Below are positions 24,026 to 32,401 of a DNA stretch of 46,314 nt, in pieces. The position numbers and the translations under genes are program-made. Location of the stretch: positions 1 through 46,314 of the forward strand of contig NZ_JAFKOK010000024.1 in the NCBI RefSeq assembly GCF_017303295.1, given 5' to 3'. Each line of letters begins with the position of its first letter. Position 1 is the stretch's first letter. Origin of the DNA: Rhodobacter sp. NTK016B (GTDB taxonomy: Bacteria > Pseudomonadota > Alphaproteobacteria > Rhodobacterales > Rhodobacteraceae). The notes beneath the pieces were generated by a model that saw only the letters and a list, made by a program, of their open reading frames with translations, did not search any database and had not been told where the DNA came from.

Positions 24026-25966
24026 ATGCGTCTCCTTACTGCCGTTCTTTCCGTCATCGCCTTTCCCGTGGCTGCCTGGGAAGGTGCCCCGCCGCCAAGG
24101 GCCGGCGGCGCTATCGGCGCGCTGGTTTCAGCGGTCCGGCAGGGCGACGCGCAGGCCTTCGAGACGTTGAGCGAAGCCGCCGGGCCGATCGGCGTGCGCA
24201 TCGCCACCTGGCGGATCCTGCGCGAGGGGATCGCGGGCGACATGTCGACCTATGCCGCTTTCGATGCCCATCACGCGCATTGGCCCGGCATGGAGCTTTT
24301 GCGCGCCCGCGCCGAGACCGAGCTCGCCGACCAGCCGCCCGAGGTTGTGACCGGCTGGTTCGCCGCGCGCACGCCGCAGACCAGCGGCGGGCTGTTGGCG
24401 CTGTTGCGCGCGCAGACCGCGCTGGGTCAGGACACGAGCGCAACGCTGCGCAGCCTGTGGCTGGAACACGACCTGTCCGAGGCGATCGAAACCGACCTTC
24501 TCGACCGCTATGGCACGGTCCTGACACCGCTGAATGCCGATCGTCTGGACGCCATGCTTTGGGACGACGAGACCGAAGCCACCACCCGCATGTTGCCCCG
24601 CGTCACGGCGGGCGAGGCGGCGCTGGCGCGTGCGCGCATCGCCCTGCAGGCGCGCGAGGACGGGGTCAACGCGCTGATCAACGCCGTGCCCGCCGCGCTG
24701 CAATCCGATCCCGGACTGGCCTATGACCGCTTCATCTGGCGCCTGCGCCGGGGGCTGAGCGATACCGCTGTCGACCTGATCCTCGAACGCTCGCCCGACA
24801 CGCTGGGCCGCCCGCAGGCCTGGGCCGGGCAGCGGCTGCGGCTGGCGCGCAACGCGATGGAGGACGGCGCGTATCCGACCGCCTACCGGCTGGCCGCGCA
24901 ACACGGGCTCACCGATAACGGCGCCTCGATGGCCGAGCTGGAATGGCTGGCCGGGTACATCGCGCTGCGCTTCCTCGACCGTCCCGCCGATGCTGCGCAG
25001 CATTTCGCCCGGCTGCGCATCGACTCGACCAGTCCCATCACGCTGGGCCGCGCGGGCTATTGGGAAGGGCGCGCGCTGGATGCGGCGGGCGATGCCGTGG
25101 GCGCGCGCGCAGCCTATGAATTCGGCGCGCAGCACCAGACGGCGTTCTATGGCCAGCTTGCCGCCGAGCATCTGGGCCTGCCGCTTGACGCCGCGCTGGT
25201 GACGCCGCCCGATTATCCTGACTGGCACGAGACCGCGCTGGTCGATTCCGACCTGCTGCAGGCGGCGCTTCTGCTGCACGATTCCGGGCAATGGTACGAA
25301 GCGCGGCGCTTCACCCTGCAACTGGCCGAGAACCTGACGACCGAAGCCGAACTCGGCGCGCTGGCGCAGCTCTGGCTGGAGCGGGGCGAGCCGAACTTCG
25401 CCCTGCGCATCGCCAAGATCGCGGTCCGTATCGGCGTGGTCCTGCCCGCAGCCTACTTCCCCGTCACCGAGATGGCCGAGGCCGACCTGCGCGCGCCCGC
25501 CGACCTGACCCTCGCGATAGCCCGGCGCGAAAGCGAGTTCGACTTTCGCGCCCGCAGCCATGCCGATGCGCGCGGGCTGATGCAGGTCATGCCCGCCACC
25601 GGCGCGCATACCGCGCGGCGCATCGGCATCGCCTATGACGAAGAGCGGCTGAATTCCGACGCCACCTATAACGCCATCCTCGGCGCGGCGTATCTCGAGG
25701 AGATGATGGACCAGTTCGACGGCACGCTGTCGATGGTTTCGGCCGCGTATAATGCAGGTCCGGGCCGCCCGACCCGCTGGGCGCGCGACTATGGCGACCC
25801 CCGCGATCCCGACATCGACCCGGTGGATTTCGTCGAGATGATCCCCTTCAACGAGACCCGCAACTACGTCATGCGGGTGACCGAATCCGTCGTCATCTAC
25901 CGCGCCCGCCTGCGCGGCGAAACCGGCCCGATCGGCCTGATCGACATCCTGCGCGGACGAAGCTAA
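24026..25966 (+). CDS. Soluble lytic murein transglycosylase (Slt type)
   Basis: A 646-residue periplasmic enzyme that cleaves peptidoglycan to 1,6-anhydro products. The N-terminal signal peptide is MRLLTAVLSVIAFPVAAW. A long alpha-helical superhelical region of about 450 residues follows, then the SLT domain with catalytic Glu502 in AIARRESEFDF, GLMQVMPATGAHTARRIG, AAYLEEMMDQFDG and SAAYNAGPGRPTRW. The total length and order match Slt70-like enzymes. ORF start and signal peptide agree on ATG 24026. Confidence 0.93.
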   Translation: MRLLTAVLSVIAFPVAAWEGAPPPRAGGAIGALVSAVRQGDAQAFETLSEAAGPIGVRIATWRILREGIAGDMSTYAAFDAHHAHWPGMELLRARAETELADQPPEVVTGWFAARTPQTSGGLLALLRAQTALGQDTSATLRSLWLEHDLSEAIETDLLDRYGTVLTPLNADRLDAMLWDDETEATTRMLPRVTAGEAALARARIALQAREDGVNALINAVPAALQSDPGLAYDRFIWRLRRGLSDTAVDLILERSPDTLGRPQAWAGQRLRLARNAMEDGAYPTAYRLAAQHGLTDNGASMAELEWLAGYIALRFLDRPADAAQHFARLRIDSTSPITLGRAGYWEGRALDAAGDAVGARAAYEFGAQHQTAFYGQLAAEHLGLPLDAALVTPPDYPDWHETALVDSDLLQAALLLHDSGQWYEARRFTLQLAENLTTEAELGALAQLWLERGEPNFALRIAKIAVRIGVVLPAAYFPVTEMAEADLRAPADLTLAIARRESEFDFRARSHADARGLMQVMPATGAHTARRIGIAYDEERLNSDATYNAILGAAYLEEMMDQFDGTLSMVSAAYNAGPGRPTRWARDYGDPRDPDIDPVDFVEMIPFNETRNYVMRVTESVVIYRARLRGETGPIGLIDILRGRS

Positions 25967-26052
25967 GCGCGGGTGTCTGCCCGGCAGCGTATGCCTTGAC
26001 CCCGCCGCGCATCGGCTTTCCAGTAACGCCTGTAACCGCGTCTGGATGACTC

Positions 26053-27318
26053 ATGCCCGTCCCCTCTGCCCTGACCCGTTTCATTGCCGCGAGCGGGCTG
26101 ACCAATCTCGGCGACGGGATCGCGACCATCGCCTGGGCATGGACCGCCTCGCTGCTGACGCGCGACCCGCTCTTGATCGCGCTGGTGCCGGTGGCGTTGC
26201 GCCTGCCGTGGGCGGTCTTTGCGCTGCCCGCTGGCGTGATCACCGACCGCACCGACCGCCGCCGTCTGATCCTGACCATGGATGCAGCGCGGATGCTGGC
26301 CTTTCTCGCCGCCGCGCTGGCGCTCTGGGCGGCGCTGCCCCTGCCCGACGCGCCCGAGACCGGGACCTCGGCGCCGCTGGCCTTCGCCGCCCTCATGCTG
26401 GCCGCGCTTGTCGTCGGCGTGGCCGAGGTGTTTCGCGACAATGCCGCGCAGACCATGTTGCCGTCGCTGGTCCCGCATGAGCGTCTGGAAGCGGCGAATG
26501 GCCGGTTGTGGAGCGTCGAGCTGGCCGGGAATGCGCTGATCGGGCCGCCGCTGGGCGCGCTGCTGATCGGGCTCGCCCTGCCGCTGCCGTTCATCGCCAA
26601 CGCCGCCGCCTATGGCACGGCGGCGCTGATCGTGGCCGGGCTGGCCGGACGTTATCGCGCCGAGCGGCCCCAACCGCGCAGCTTCCGTGCCGAGCTGGCC
26701 GAGGGGCTGGCCTTTCTGCGCGGCTCGGACCTGTTGCGCATGCTGGCGGTGCTGACCGGGCTGTGGAACCTGTTCTTCATGATGGGGTCGATCGCGCTGG
26801 TGCTGCATGTTCAGGAAAATCTCGGCCTGTCCTCGACCGCCTACGGGCTGATCCTGGCCGCCGGGGCGGTAGGCGGCATCACCGGCGGGCTGATGGGCGA
26901 GCATGTCGTGCGCTGGCTTGGACCCGCGCGCACTGCGCAGGTCACGCTCGCCGTCTCGCCGCCCGCCTTTTTGCTCTTCGCGCTGGCGCCCGGCCCGTGG
27001 TCGCTGGCGCTGGTGCTGGCGGTGTTCGACTGGGCGGGCTTTGTGTGGAACACCGTTTCGGTCGCGACCCGCCAGCGGATGATCCCCGACGCGCTTCTGG
27101 GCCGGGTCAACAGCGCCTATCGGTTGCTCGCCTGGGGAATGATGCCGCTGGGGCTGCTGCTATCAGGGCTGCTGGTGCGGCTCACCGACGGGCCGCTGCC
27201 GCGCGGGCTGGCGCTGACCACGCCCTTCCTTGCCGCCTCGCTCGGTTCGGTCGCGGTCGTATTGTGGGGCTGGGGGCCGCTGGGGCGGCTTCTGGGCCGC
27301 AAGCGCCCCCGCAGGTGA
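26053..27318 (+). CDS. MFS transporter (EntS-like exporter type)
   Basis: A 421-residue inner-membrane protein with about twelve hydrophobic segments. The motif PAGVITDRTDRRRLILTMDA, between segments 2 and 3, is the MFS loop motif (D-R-x-x-R-R). NLFFMMGSIALVLHVQENLG and DWAGFVWNTVSVATRQRMIP resemble the MFS_3/EntS group of drug or siderophore exporters. The substrate is unknown. The stop is directly followed, with no gap, by the stop of the convergent FMN reductase gene. Confidence 0.88.
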   Translation: MPVPSALTRFIAASGLTNLGDGIATIAWAWTASLLTRDPLLIALVPVALRLPWAVFALPAGVITDRTDRRRLILTMDAARMLAFLAAALALWAALPLPDAPETGTSAPLAFAALMLAALVVGVAEVFRDNAAQTMLPSLVPHERLEAANGRLWSVELAGNALIGPPLGALLIGLALPLPFIANAAAYGTAALIVAGLAGRYRAERPQPRSFRAELAEGLAFLRGSDLLRMLAVLTGLWNLFFMMGSIALVLHVQENLGLSSTAYGLILAAGAVGGITGGLMGEHVVRWLGPARTAQVTLAVSPPAFLLFALAPGPWSLALVLAVFDWAGFVWNTVSVATRQRMIPDALLGRVNSAYRLLAWGMMPLGLLLSGLLVRLTDGPLPRGLALTTPFLAASLGSVAVVLWGWGPLGRLLGRKRPRR

Positions 27319-27861
27319 TCAGCGACGGGCTTCGGCCTGCGCCCGCAGCCGTCCCATCAGCGTCGCGACCTGCTTGGCATAGCGCTCGGACACCAGATGC
27401 CCGGCCTCGTCGAACTCGCCCGAGGCATTGCCCACCAGCACCTCGGGCCATGACAGCGGCTCGACCCGGTGCGGCACCAGCATCCAGCGCAGCACGTTCT
27501 GCGACCGCTCGCCCCCGGCCCGGCCCCCAGCGGCGGTAACGATCGCCACGGGCTTGCCCGCCAGCGGGTTGGGTTTCAGCCGGCTCATCCAGTCAAGCGC
27601 GTTCTTCACCACCCCCGGCGGCGCCTTGTTGTATTCGGGGCAAGCGAACAGCACCGCGTCCGCCGCCTCGATCACCGCGCCCAGCGCCGTCACTTCGGGC
27701 GGGATGCCCTGTGCCTCCAGATCCTCGTCGAAAAGCGGCAATCGCAGGCTGCCTTCGGTAAAAGACCCGCCGAACGCGCGCGCGGCTTCCATCATCAGCT
27801 TGCGGTTCAGGCTGTCGGCGCGCAGCGATCCGCACAGGCCCGCAAGGGTCATGTCGCTCAT
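27319..27861 (-). CDS. NAD(P)H-dependent FMN reductase
   Basis: A 180-residue flavodoxin-fold reductase. LCGSLRADSLNRKLMMEAAR is the FMN phosphate-binding GSxRxxSxN motif, FACPEYNKAPPGVVKNALDW is the PEYN signature and KPVAIVTAAGGRAGGERSQN binds the isoalloxazine side. Relatives reduce FMN, quinones, chromate or azo dyes. A strong AAGGAGA precedes ATG 27861. Divergent from the thiamine-diphosphate enzyme. Confidence 0.93.
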   Translation of the reverse strand: MSDMTLAGLCGSLRADSLNRKLMMEAARAFGGSFTEGSLRLPLFDEDLEAQGIPPEVTALGAVIEAADAVLFACPEYNKAPPGVVKNALDWMSRLKPNPLAGKPVAIVTAAGGRAGGERSQNVLRWMLVPHRVEPLSWPEVLVGNASGEFDEAGHLVSERYAKQVATLMGRLRAQAEARR

Positions 27862-27988
27862 CGGGGTCTCCTTTGCCCGGTCCTCTGCCCTGTCCTAACG
27901 CGCCCTGCCCGCAAGACAAGCATGTGGCGCGCTTGAAACCCGCCCGCACTTGCGCCACCGTCCGACCAGCACGAAACGGAGGCAATCC

Positions 27989-29653
27989 ATGCGGCACGGC
28001 GGACAGATCCTGGTCGATCACCTGAAGGCACAAGGCGTGCGGCGGGTCTTTTCGGTTCCGGGCGAGAGCTTTCTCGCGGCGCTGGACGGCCTGCACGAGT
28101 CGGGGATCGAGAACATCGTCTGCCGCCATGAAGGCGGCGCGGCGATGATGGCCGAGGCGCATTTCAAGATCACGGGCGAGGTCGGCATCGCCTTCGTCAC
28201 CCGCGGGCCCGGCGCCAGCAATGCCGCCTCGGGCATCCATGTCGCGCAGCAGGATTCCTCGCCGATGATCCTGTTCGTGGGTCAGATCGATTCCGGCCAC
28301 CGCGACCGGGGCGCGTTTCAGGAAGTCGATTACCGCCAGATGTTCGGCGGGCTGGCCAAATGGGCGGCCGAAATCGACGATATAAGCCGCCTGCCCGAAT
28401 ATCTCGCCCGCGCCTTTCATCTCGCGCAGTCGGGGCGCCCCGGCCCCATCGTGCTCTCACTGCCCGAGAACATGCTGTCGGCGCGCACCGAAATCCCCGA
28501 TCTGGCCCCGCCGCCGCCGATGCCCGCCACACCGTCCGAGGCCGAGATCGCCGCGCTGTGGGACGGGCTGAAAGACGCGAGGCGCCCGCTGGTCGTGGTT
28601 GGCGGGCCGCATTGGTCGACGCAGGCCGCACGCGACCTTGCCGATTTCGCCAGCGCCACGGGCCTTCCGGTGGCGCAGACCTTCCGCCGTCAGGACCGGC
28701 TTGACGCCGATCATCCGGGCCATGCGGGCGATCTCGGCGTCGGCATGAATCCAAAACTCGCCCAGCGCCTGCGCGAAGCCGACACGCTGCTCATCCTCGG
28801 TGCGCGGCTGGGCGATACGGCGACCGATGGCTACACGCTGATCGACCCCGCCGCGCCGGGCAAGCGCGTGCTGCATGTGCATCCCGACCCGGACGAAGTG
28901 GGCCGGGTCTGGCGCCCCGATTGCGCGATTGCCCGCCGCGCGCCCGAGATCATCGCCACGCTCGCGGCCAGCGTGCCGCAGGGCCTGCCCGACTGGTCGG
29001 ACTGGACCGCCGCCGCCCATGCCGACCTTCTCGACTGGCGCCAGTCGCGCGAAACGCCGGGCGCGGTCAAGCTCGAACAGGTCATGGCGTGGCTGTCCGA
29101 CAACGTCCCCGCCGATGCCATCGCCACCAACGGTGCGGGCAATTACTGCACCTGGATGCACCGCTATTTCCGCCCGCGCGCCTTTCCCGGGCAGATCGGT
29201 CCGACCTCGGGCAGCATGGGCTACGGGTTTCCCGCCTCGATTGCCGCCAGCCTTGAGCATCCCGACAAGACCGTGCTGTGCTTCGCCGGCGATGGCTGTT
29301 TCCAGATGACGCTCAACGAACTCTCGACCGCGCGGCAATACGGCGCGACGCCGATCGTCATCCTTGCCAATAACGGTCGCTACGGCACGATCCGAATGCA
29401 TCAGGAACGCACCTATCCCGGCCGCGTCTCGGGCACGGACCTGTTCAACCCGGACTATGCCGCGCTCGCCCGCGCCTATGGCGGCCACGGCGAAACCGTG
29501 TCCCGGACCGAGGATTTCCCTCAGGCCTTCGCCCGCGCAAAGGCGGCAGGCACCGTCGCGGTGATCGAGCTTGTGCTCGACCCGCAGGCGCTGACTCCGG
29601 GTCAGACCCTCGACGCGGCCCGGAAGCAGGGCGAAAACGCGGTCTCTGGTTGA
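27989..29653 (+). CDS. Thiamine-diphosphate enzyme, acetolactate-synthase-like
   Basis: A 554-residue enzyme with three TPP domains. The N-terminal pyrimidine-binding domain has the catalytic Glu48 in CRHEGGAAMMAEAH, the central domain has a nucleotide-binding look (PLVVVGGPHWSTQAARDLAD), and the C-terminal domain has GDG at 434-436 and NN at 461-462, the TPP-Mg motif with normal spacing. No ilvH small subunit is adjacent, so it may be a catabolic decarboxylase or carboligase; the exact reaction is not assignable. GGAGG (27978-27982) decides the start, shorter than the open frame from 27950. Confidence 0.9.
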   Translation: MRHGGQILVDHLKAQGVRRVFSVPGESFLAALDGLHESGIENIVCRHEGGAAMMAEAHFKITGEVGIAFVTRGPGASNAASGIHVAQQDSSPMILFVGQIDSGHRDRGAFQEVDYRQMFGGLAKWAAEIDDISRLPEYLARAFHLAQSGRPGPIVLSLPENMLSARTEIPDLAPPPPMPATPSEAEIAALWDGLKDARRPLVVVGGPHWSTQAARDLADFASATGLPVAQTFRRQDRLDADHPGHAGDLGVGMNPKLAQRLREADTLLILGARLGDTATDGYTLIDPAAPGKRVLHVHPDPDEVGRVWRPDCAIARRAPEIIATLAASVPQGLPDWSDWTAAAHADLLDWRQSRETPGAVKLEQVMAWLSDNVPADAIATNGAGNYCTWMHRYFRPRAFPGQIGPTSGSMGYGFPASIAASLEHPDKTVLCFAGDGCFQMTLNELSTARQYGATPIVILANNGRYGTIRMHQERTYPGRVSGTDLFNPDYAALARAYGGHGETVSRTEDFPQAFARAKAAGTVAVIELVLDPQALTPGQTLDAARKQGENAVSG

Positions 29654-29719
29654 CGTAACCGGTCGTCACCGGAGGCCAGTTCCCGGGAACCGTCGGCATC
29701 AAAAATCCGCCGTCTGACC

Positions 29720-29752
29720 GGGCGCCATACGACCGGCGCCTACGGACTTTTC
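29720..29752 (+). terminator. Possible terminator after the thiamine-diphosphate enzyme gene
   Basis: GGCGCC (29721-29726) and GGCGCC (29735-29740) form a six-pair stem with an eight-base loop, then TACGGACTTTTCT. A second stem-loop, GGGCGAC (29762-29768) with GTCGCCC (29777-29783), follows. Together they occupy the 264-base convergent spacer before cobO, in which no gene is seen. Confidence 0.35.
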
Positions 29753-29917
29753 TGCATCGCCGGGCGACTGTCATTGGTCGCCCCACGATCACGCTACACC
29801 ATCCGATCTTTCGAAACCGTTAAAGCATGGCGAGAAACATGCTGCGTCTGGCCGTCACGCCCACAACCGCCAAGCCAAAGGCAACCTGCCCCAGAACGCT
29901 TGCGACGCTTGGCTCAC

Positions 29918-30559
29918 TCAGAATTCCACGCCCGCCTGCGCCTTGATTCCCGCCCGGAACGGGTGTTTCACCAGCGTCATCTCGGTCACCATATCGGCCA
30001 GTTCGATCAATTCCGGCTTCGCGTTGCGCCCGGTCAGGACGACATGCGTCATCTCGGGCTTTTCTGTCGCGAGGAAATCCACGACCTCGTCGATATCCAA
30101 GTACTCATAGCGCAGCGCGATGTTGATCTCGTCCAGCAACACCATACGGATTTCGGGATCGCGGATCAGCGCCTTGGCCTTTTCCCAGCCCTTCTGCGCC
30201 GCCGCGATGTCGCGCGCCTTGTCCTGCGTTTCCCAGGTAAAGCCCTCGCCCATCGCGTGGAATTGGCAAAGATGACCGAAACTCCCGGTCAACAGCCGCC
30301 GCTCGCCGGTATCCCAGCTGCCCTTGATGAACTGCACCACGGCGCAGGGCATCTCATGCGCGATGGCGCGCAGAATCATGCCGAACCCGGACGAGGATTT
30401 GCCCTTCCCCGGCCCGGTATGCACGATGATCAGGCCCTTCTCGCCCTGCCGCGCCTCGGCCATCCGGTCGCGCGCGGCCTTGATCTTCTGCATCTTCGCT
30501 TTGTGGCGCGCCGCGTCTTCAGCCGCGTCATCGTCCCGTTTGTCGGTGCCGTCCGTCAT
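29918..30559 (-). CDS. cobO: Cob(I)yrinic acid a,c-diamide adenosyltransferase
   Basis: CobO transfers the adenosyl group of ATP to the cobalt of corrinoids. The 213-residue protein has the P-loop IIVHTGPGKGKSSSGFGMIL, AVVQFIKGSWDTGERRLL, the Walker-B-like MVLLDEINIALRYEYLD and VVLTGRNAKPELIELADMVT, all diagnostic for the CobO/BtuR family. The N-terminus is charged, as in relatives. ATG 30559 is chosen; an ATG at 30568 is possible. It points away from the riboswitch and rightward cob genes, and I see no riboswitch of its own in the spacer. Confidence 0.95.
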   Translation of the reverse strand: MTDGTDKRDDDAAEDAARHKAKMQKIKAARDRMAEARQGEKGLIIVHTGPGKGKSSSGFGMILRAIAHEMPCAVVQFIKGSWDTGERRLLTGSFGHLCQFHAMGEGFTWETQDKARDIAAAQKGWEKAKALIRDPEIRMVLLDEINIALRYEYLDIDEVVDFLATEKPEMTHVVLTGRNAKPELIELADMVTEMTLVKHPFRAGIKAQAGVEF

Positions 30560-30603
30560 CCGTCGCATCCCCGCTTGACTTGAAGGCCCCTGCATCGCAT
30601 GTC

Positions 30604-30800
30604 CGCAGGGTTGGTGCCTGTCCTCCGAGGCAGGTGAAAAGGGAATGCGATACCGGGTCAACCCCAATCGGGCCGACCCTCAAGCGCAGCCGCCCCCGCG
30701 ACCGTGACCGGAGGGGCCATCCACACGCCACTGGCGACAAGCCGGGAAGGCGGATGGCCGCAGGGAAACCTGAACTCCGCAAGCCGGGAGACCTGCCAGC
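30604..30800 (+). ncRNA. Cobalamin riboswitch 1 (AdoCbl class), upstream of the DUF1636-cobW-cobN unit
   Basis: The conserved B12 box AGCCGGGAGACCTGCC is at 30782-30797. Upstream are the class marks AGGTGAAAAGGGAATGCGAT, GCCGCCCCCGCGACCGTGAC and GCCACTGGCG with GGGAAGGCGG. The 5' GCAGGGT (near 30605) pairs with ACCTGC (30791-30796) as P1. The region to the next gene can fold GGGGTGTTCC (near 30826) against GGAACCCCC, a likely expression platform without a U-tract. Binding of cobalamin would repress the genes that follow. Confidence 0.93.
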
Positions 30801-30895
30801 GCCGAGACAACCAGCCGGACGGGGTGTTCCGGTGACGGGTCAGGACCGCGCGCAGCCCGTGGAACCCCCGCACCATCCCCGCCAGAAAGAGCAAG

Positions 30896-31258
30896 ATGAC
30901 CGATACGGTCGACCTTCTGGTCTGCGTGACCTGTCGATACATGGACCGGCGCGATGCCGATCCCGAAGCGCCGCGTCCGGGGCGTCTGCTGGCCGATGCG
31001 CTGGCCGACACGCTGCCCGAGGGCGTCACGCTGCGCGAAACCGAATGTCTGTCCAATTGCTCGCGCGGATGCACCGTGGCTTTGCGGGGCCCGGGCAAAT
31101 GGACTTATATCTATGGCAACCTTGCCGCCGAACAGGCCGGCACCGTGGCCGAGGGCGCGGCCAAGTATCAGACCCATCCCACCGGGCTGGTCCCATGGCG
31201 CGAAAGGCCCGAGCATTTCCGCAAGAATTGCATCGCCCGCATTCCGCCTCTGGAGTGA
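30896..31258 (+). CDS. DUF1636 protein, cysteine-rich, first gene under the riboswitch
   Basis: A 120-residue protein of the DUF1636 family, whose function is unknown. Cysteines 10 and 13 (CVTC) and 51, 55 and 59 (CLSNCSRGC) suggest a metal or [2Fe-2S] site in a thioredoxin-like ferredoxin fold; Cys112 is near the end. The middle has PGRLLADALADTLPEGVTLR and the end WTYIYGNLAAEQAGTVAEGAAKY. It is the first gene after cobalamin riboswitch 1 and is followed by cobW, 105 bases on. A role in cobalt handling or electron supply to the pathway is inferred from position only. Confidence 0.88.
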   Translation: MTDTVDLLVCVTCRYMDRRDADPEAPRPGRLLADALADTLPEGVTLRETECLSNCSRGCTVALRGPGKWTYIYGNLAAEQAGTVAEGAAKYQTHPTGLVPWRERPEHFRKNCIARIPPLE

Positions 31259-31363
31259 CCGTAATGTGCTCAAATCTCCTTTCCCGGTCATCATGACTGC
31301 GAAATCCTAACAAATCCTCTGCGCGTGACGCCTCCCGATCGCGCCCCCGAACCGGAGCCCAAG

Positions 31364-32401
31364 ATGTCCGACCTGAACAAAGTCCCCGTCACCATCGTCA
31401 CCGGCTTCCTCGGCTCGGGTAAAACGACGCTGATCTCGCACCTGATCCGCAATTCGGGCGGGCGTCGGCTGGCCGTCGTCGTCAATGAATTCGGCACGCT
31501 GGGGGTTGATGGCGAGATCCTCAAGGGCTGCGCCATTCCCGATTGCCCCGAGGAGAACATCCTCGAGCTGGCGAATGGCTGCATCTGCTGCACCGTGGCC
31601 GACGATTTCGTGCCCACGGTCGAAAGCCTTCTGGCCATGAATCCGCGCCCCGATCACATCCTGATCGAGACTTCGGGTCTGGCCCTGCCCAAGCCGCTGC
31701 TCAAGGCCTTCGACTGGCCCGATATCCGCTCGCGCATCACCGTGGACGGGGTGATCGCGCTGGCCGATGCCGAGGCCGTCGCGGCGGGACGGTTCGCGCC
31801 CGATGTGGCGGCGGTGGATGCCCAGCGCGCCGCCGATGACAGTATCGATCACGAAACCCCGCTGAGCGAGGTGTTCGAGGACCAGATTTCCTGCGCCGAC
31901 GTTGTCCTTCTGACAAAGGCCGACCTTGCCGGGGCCGAGGGCATCGCCGCCGCGCGCGCCATCATCGCCGCCGAAGCCCCCCGCCCCCTGCCGGTGGTCG
32001 AGGTGACGGAAGGGGCCGTCGATCCGCGCGTCATCCTGGGCCTCGGCGCCGCGGCCGAGGACGACATCGCGCAGCGCCCATCGCACCATGACGGGCATGA
32101 CGATCACGAGCACGACGATTTCGACACGATCGTCGTCGAGTTGGACGAGGTGGACGATCTGTCCGCGCTGACGGCGAAGATCGAGCAGATGGCGCGCAAT
32201 CTCGATATTCTGCGGGTCAAAGGTTACGTCGCGGTTAAGGGCAAGCCGATGCGCGCGCTGGTGCAGGCGGTAGGCGCGCGGGTGCGTCATCAATTCGACC
32301 GCCCGTGGAAACCGGGTGAGGCACGGGTGACCTCGCTGGTGGTCATCGCCGAGCATGACCGCATCGACGCCGCCGCGATCCGCGGGGCGCTGGGGGTGTA
32401 A
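31364..32401 (+). CDS. cobW: CobW, metal-handling GTPase of cobalamin synthesis
   Basis: CobW is a G3E GTPase of the COG0523 group, proposed to deliver cobalt to the chelatase. The 345-residue protein has P-loop GFLGSGKT at residues 14-21, the metal site CICC at 73-76, guanine recognition in LLTKADLAG, and a histidine-rich tract near 241-252 (SHHDGHDDHEHDD). The C-terminal CobW_C domain ends near the stop. GGAG lies seven bases before ATG 31364; an in-frame GTG at 31325 would be longer and lacks a clear site. The cobN start follows the stop with no gap. A small palindrome GTCATCATGAC (31287-31297) lies upstream. Confidence 0.95.
   Translation: MSDLNKVPVTIVTGFLGSGKTTLISHLIRNSGGRRLAVVVNEFGTLGVDGEILKGCAIPDCPEENILELANGCICCTVADDFVPTVESLLAMNPRPDHILIETSGLALPKPLLKAFDWPDIRSRITVDGVIALADAEAVAAGRFAPDVAAVDAQRAADDSIDHETPLSEVFEDQISCADVVLLTKADLAGAEGIAAARAIIAAEAPRPLPVVEVTEGAVDPRVILGLGAAAEDDIAQRPSHHDGHDDHEHDDFDTIVVELDEVDDLSALTAKIEQMARNLDILRVKGYVAVKGKPMRALVQAVGARVRHQFDRPWKPGEARVTSLVVIAEHDRIDAAAIRGALGV

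Noticed and set aside
30560-30603. A cobalamin riboswitch for cobO
   Set aside because: The spacer on the minus strand is too short, and all conserved boxes nearby read on the plus strand.
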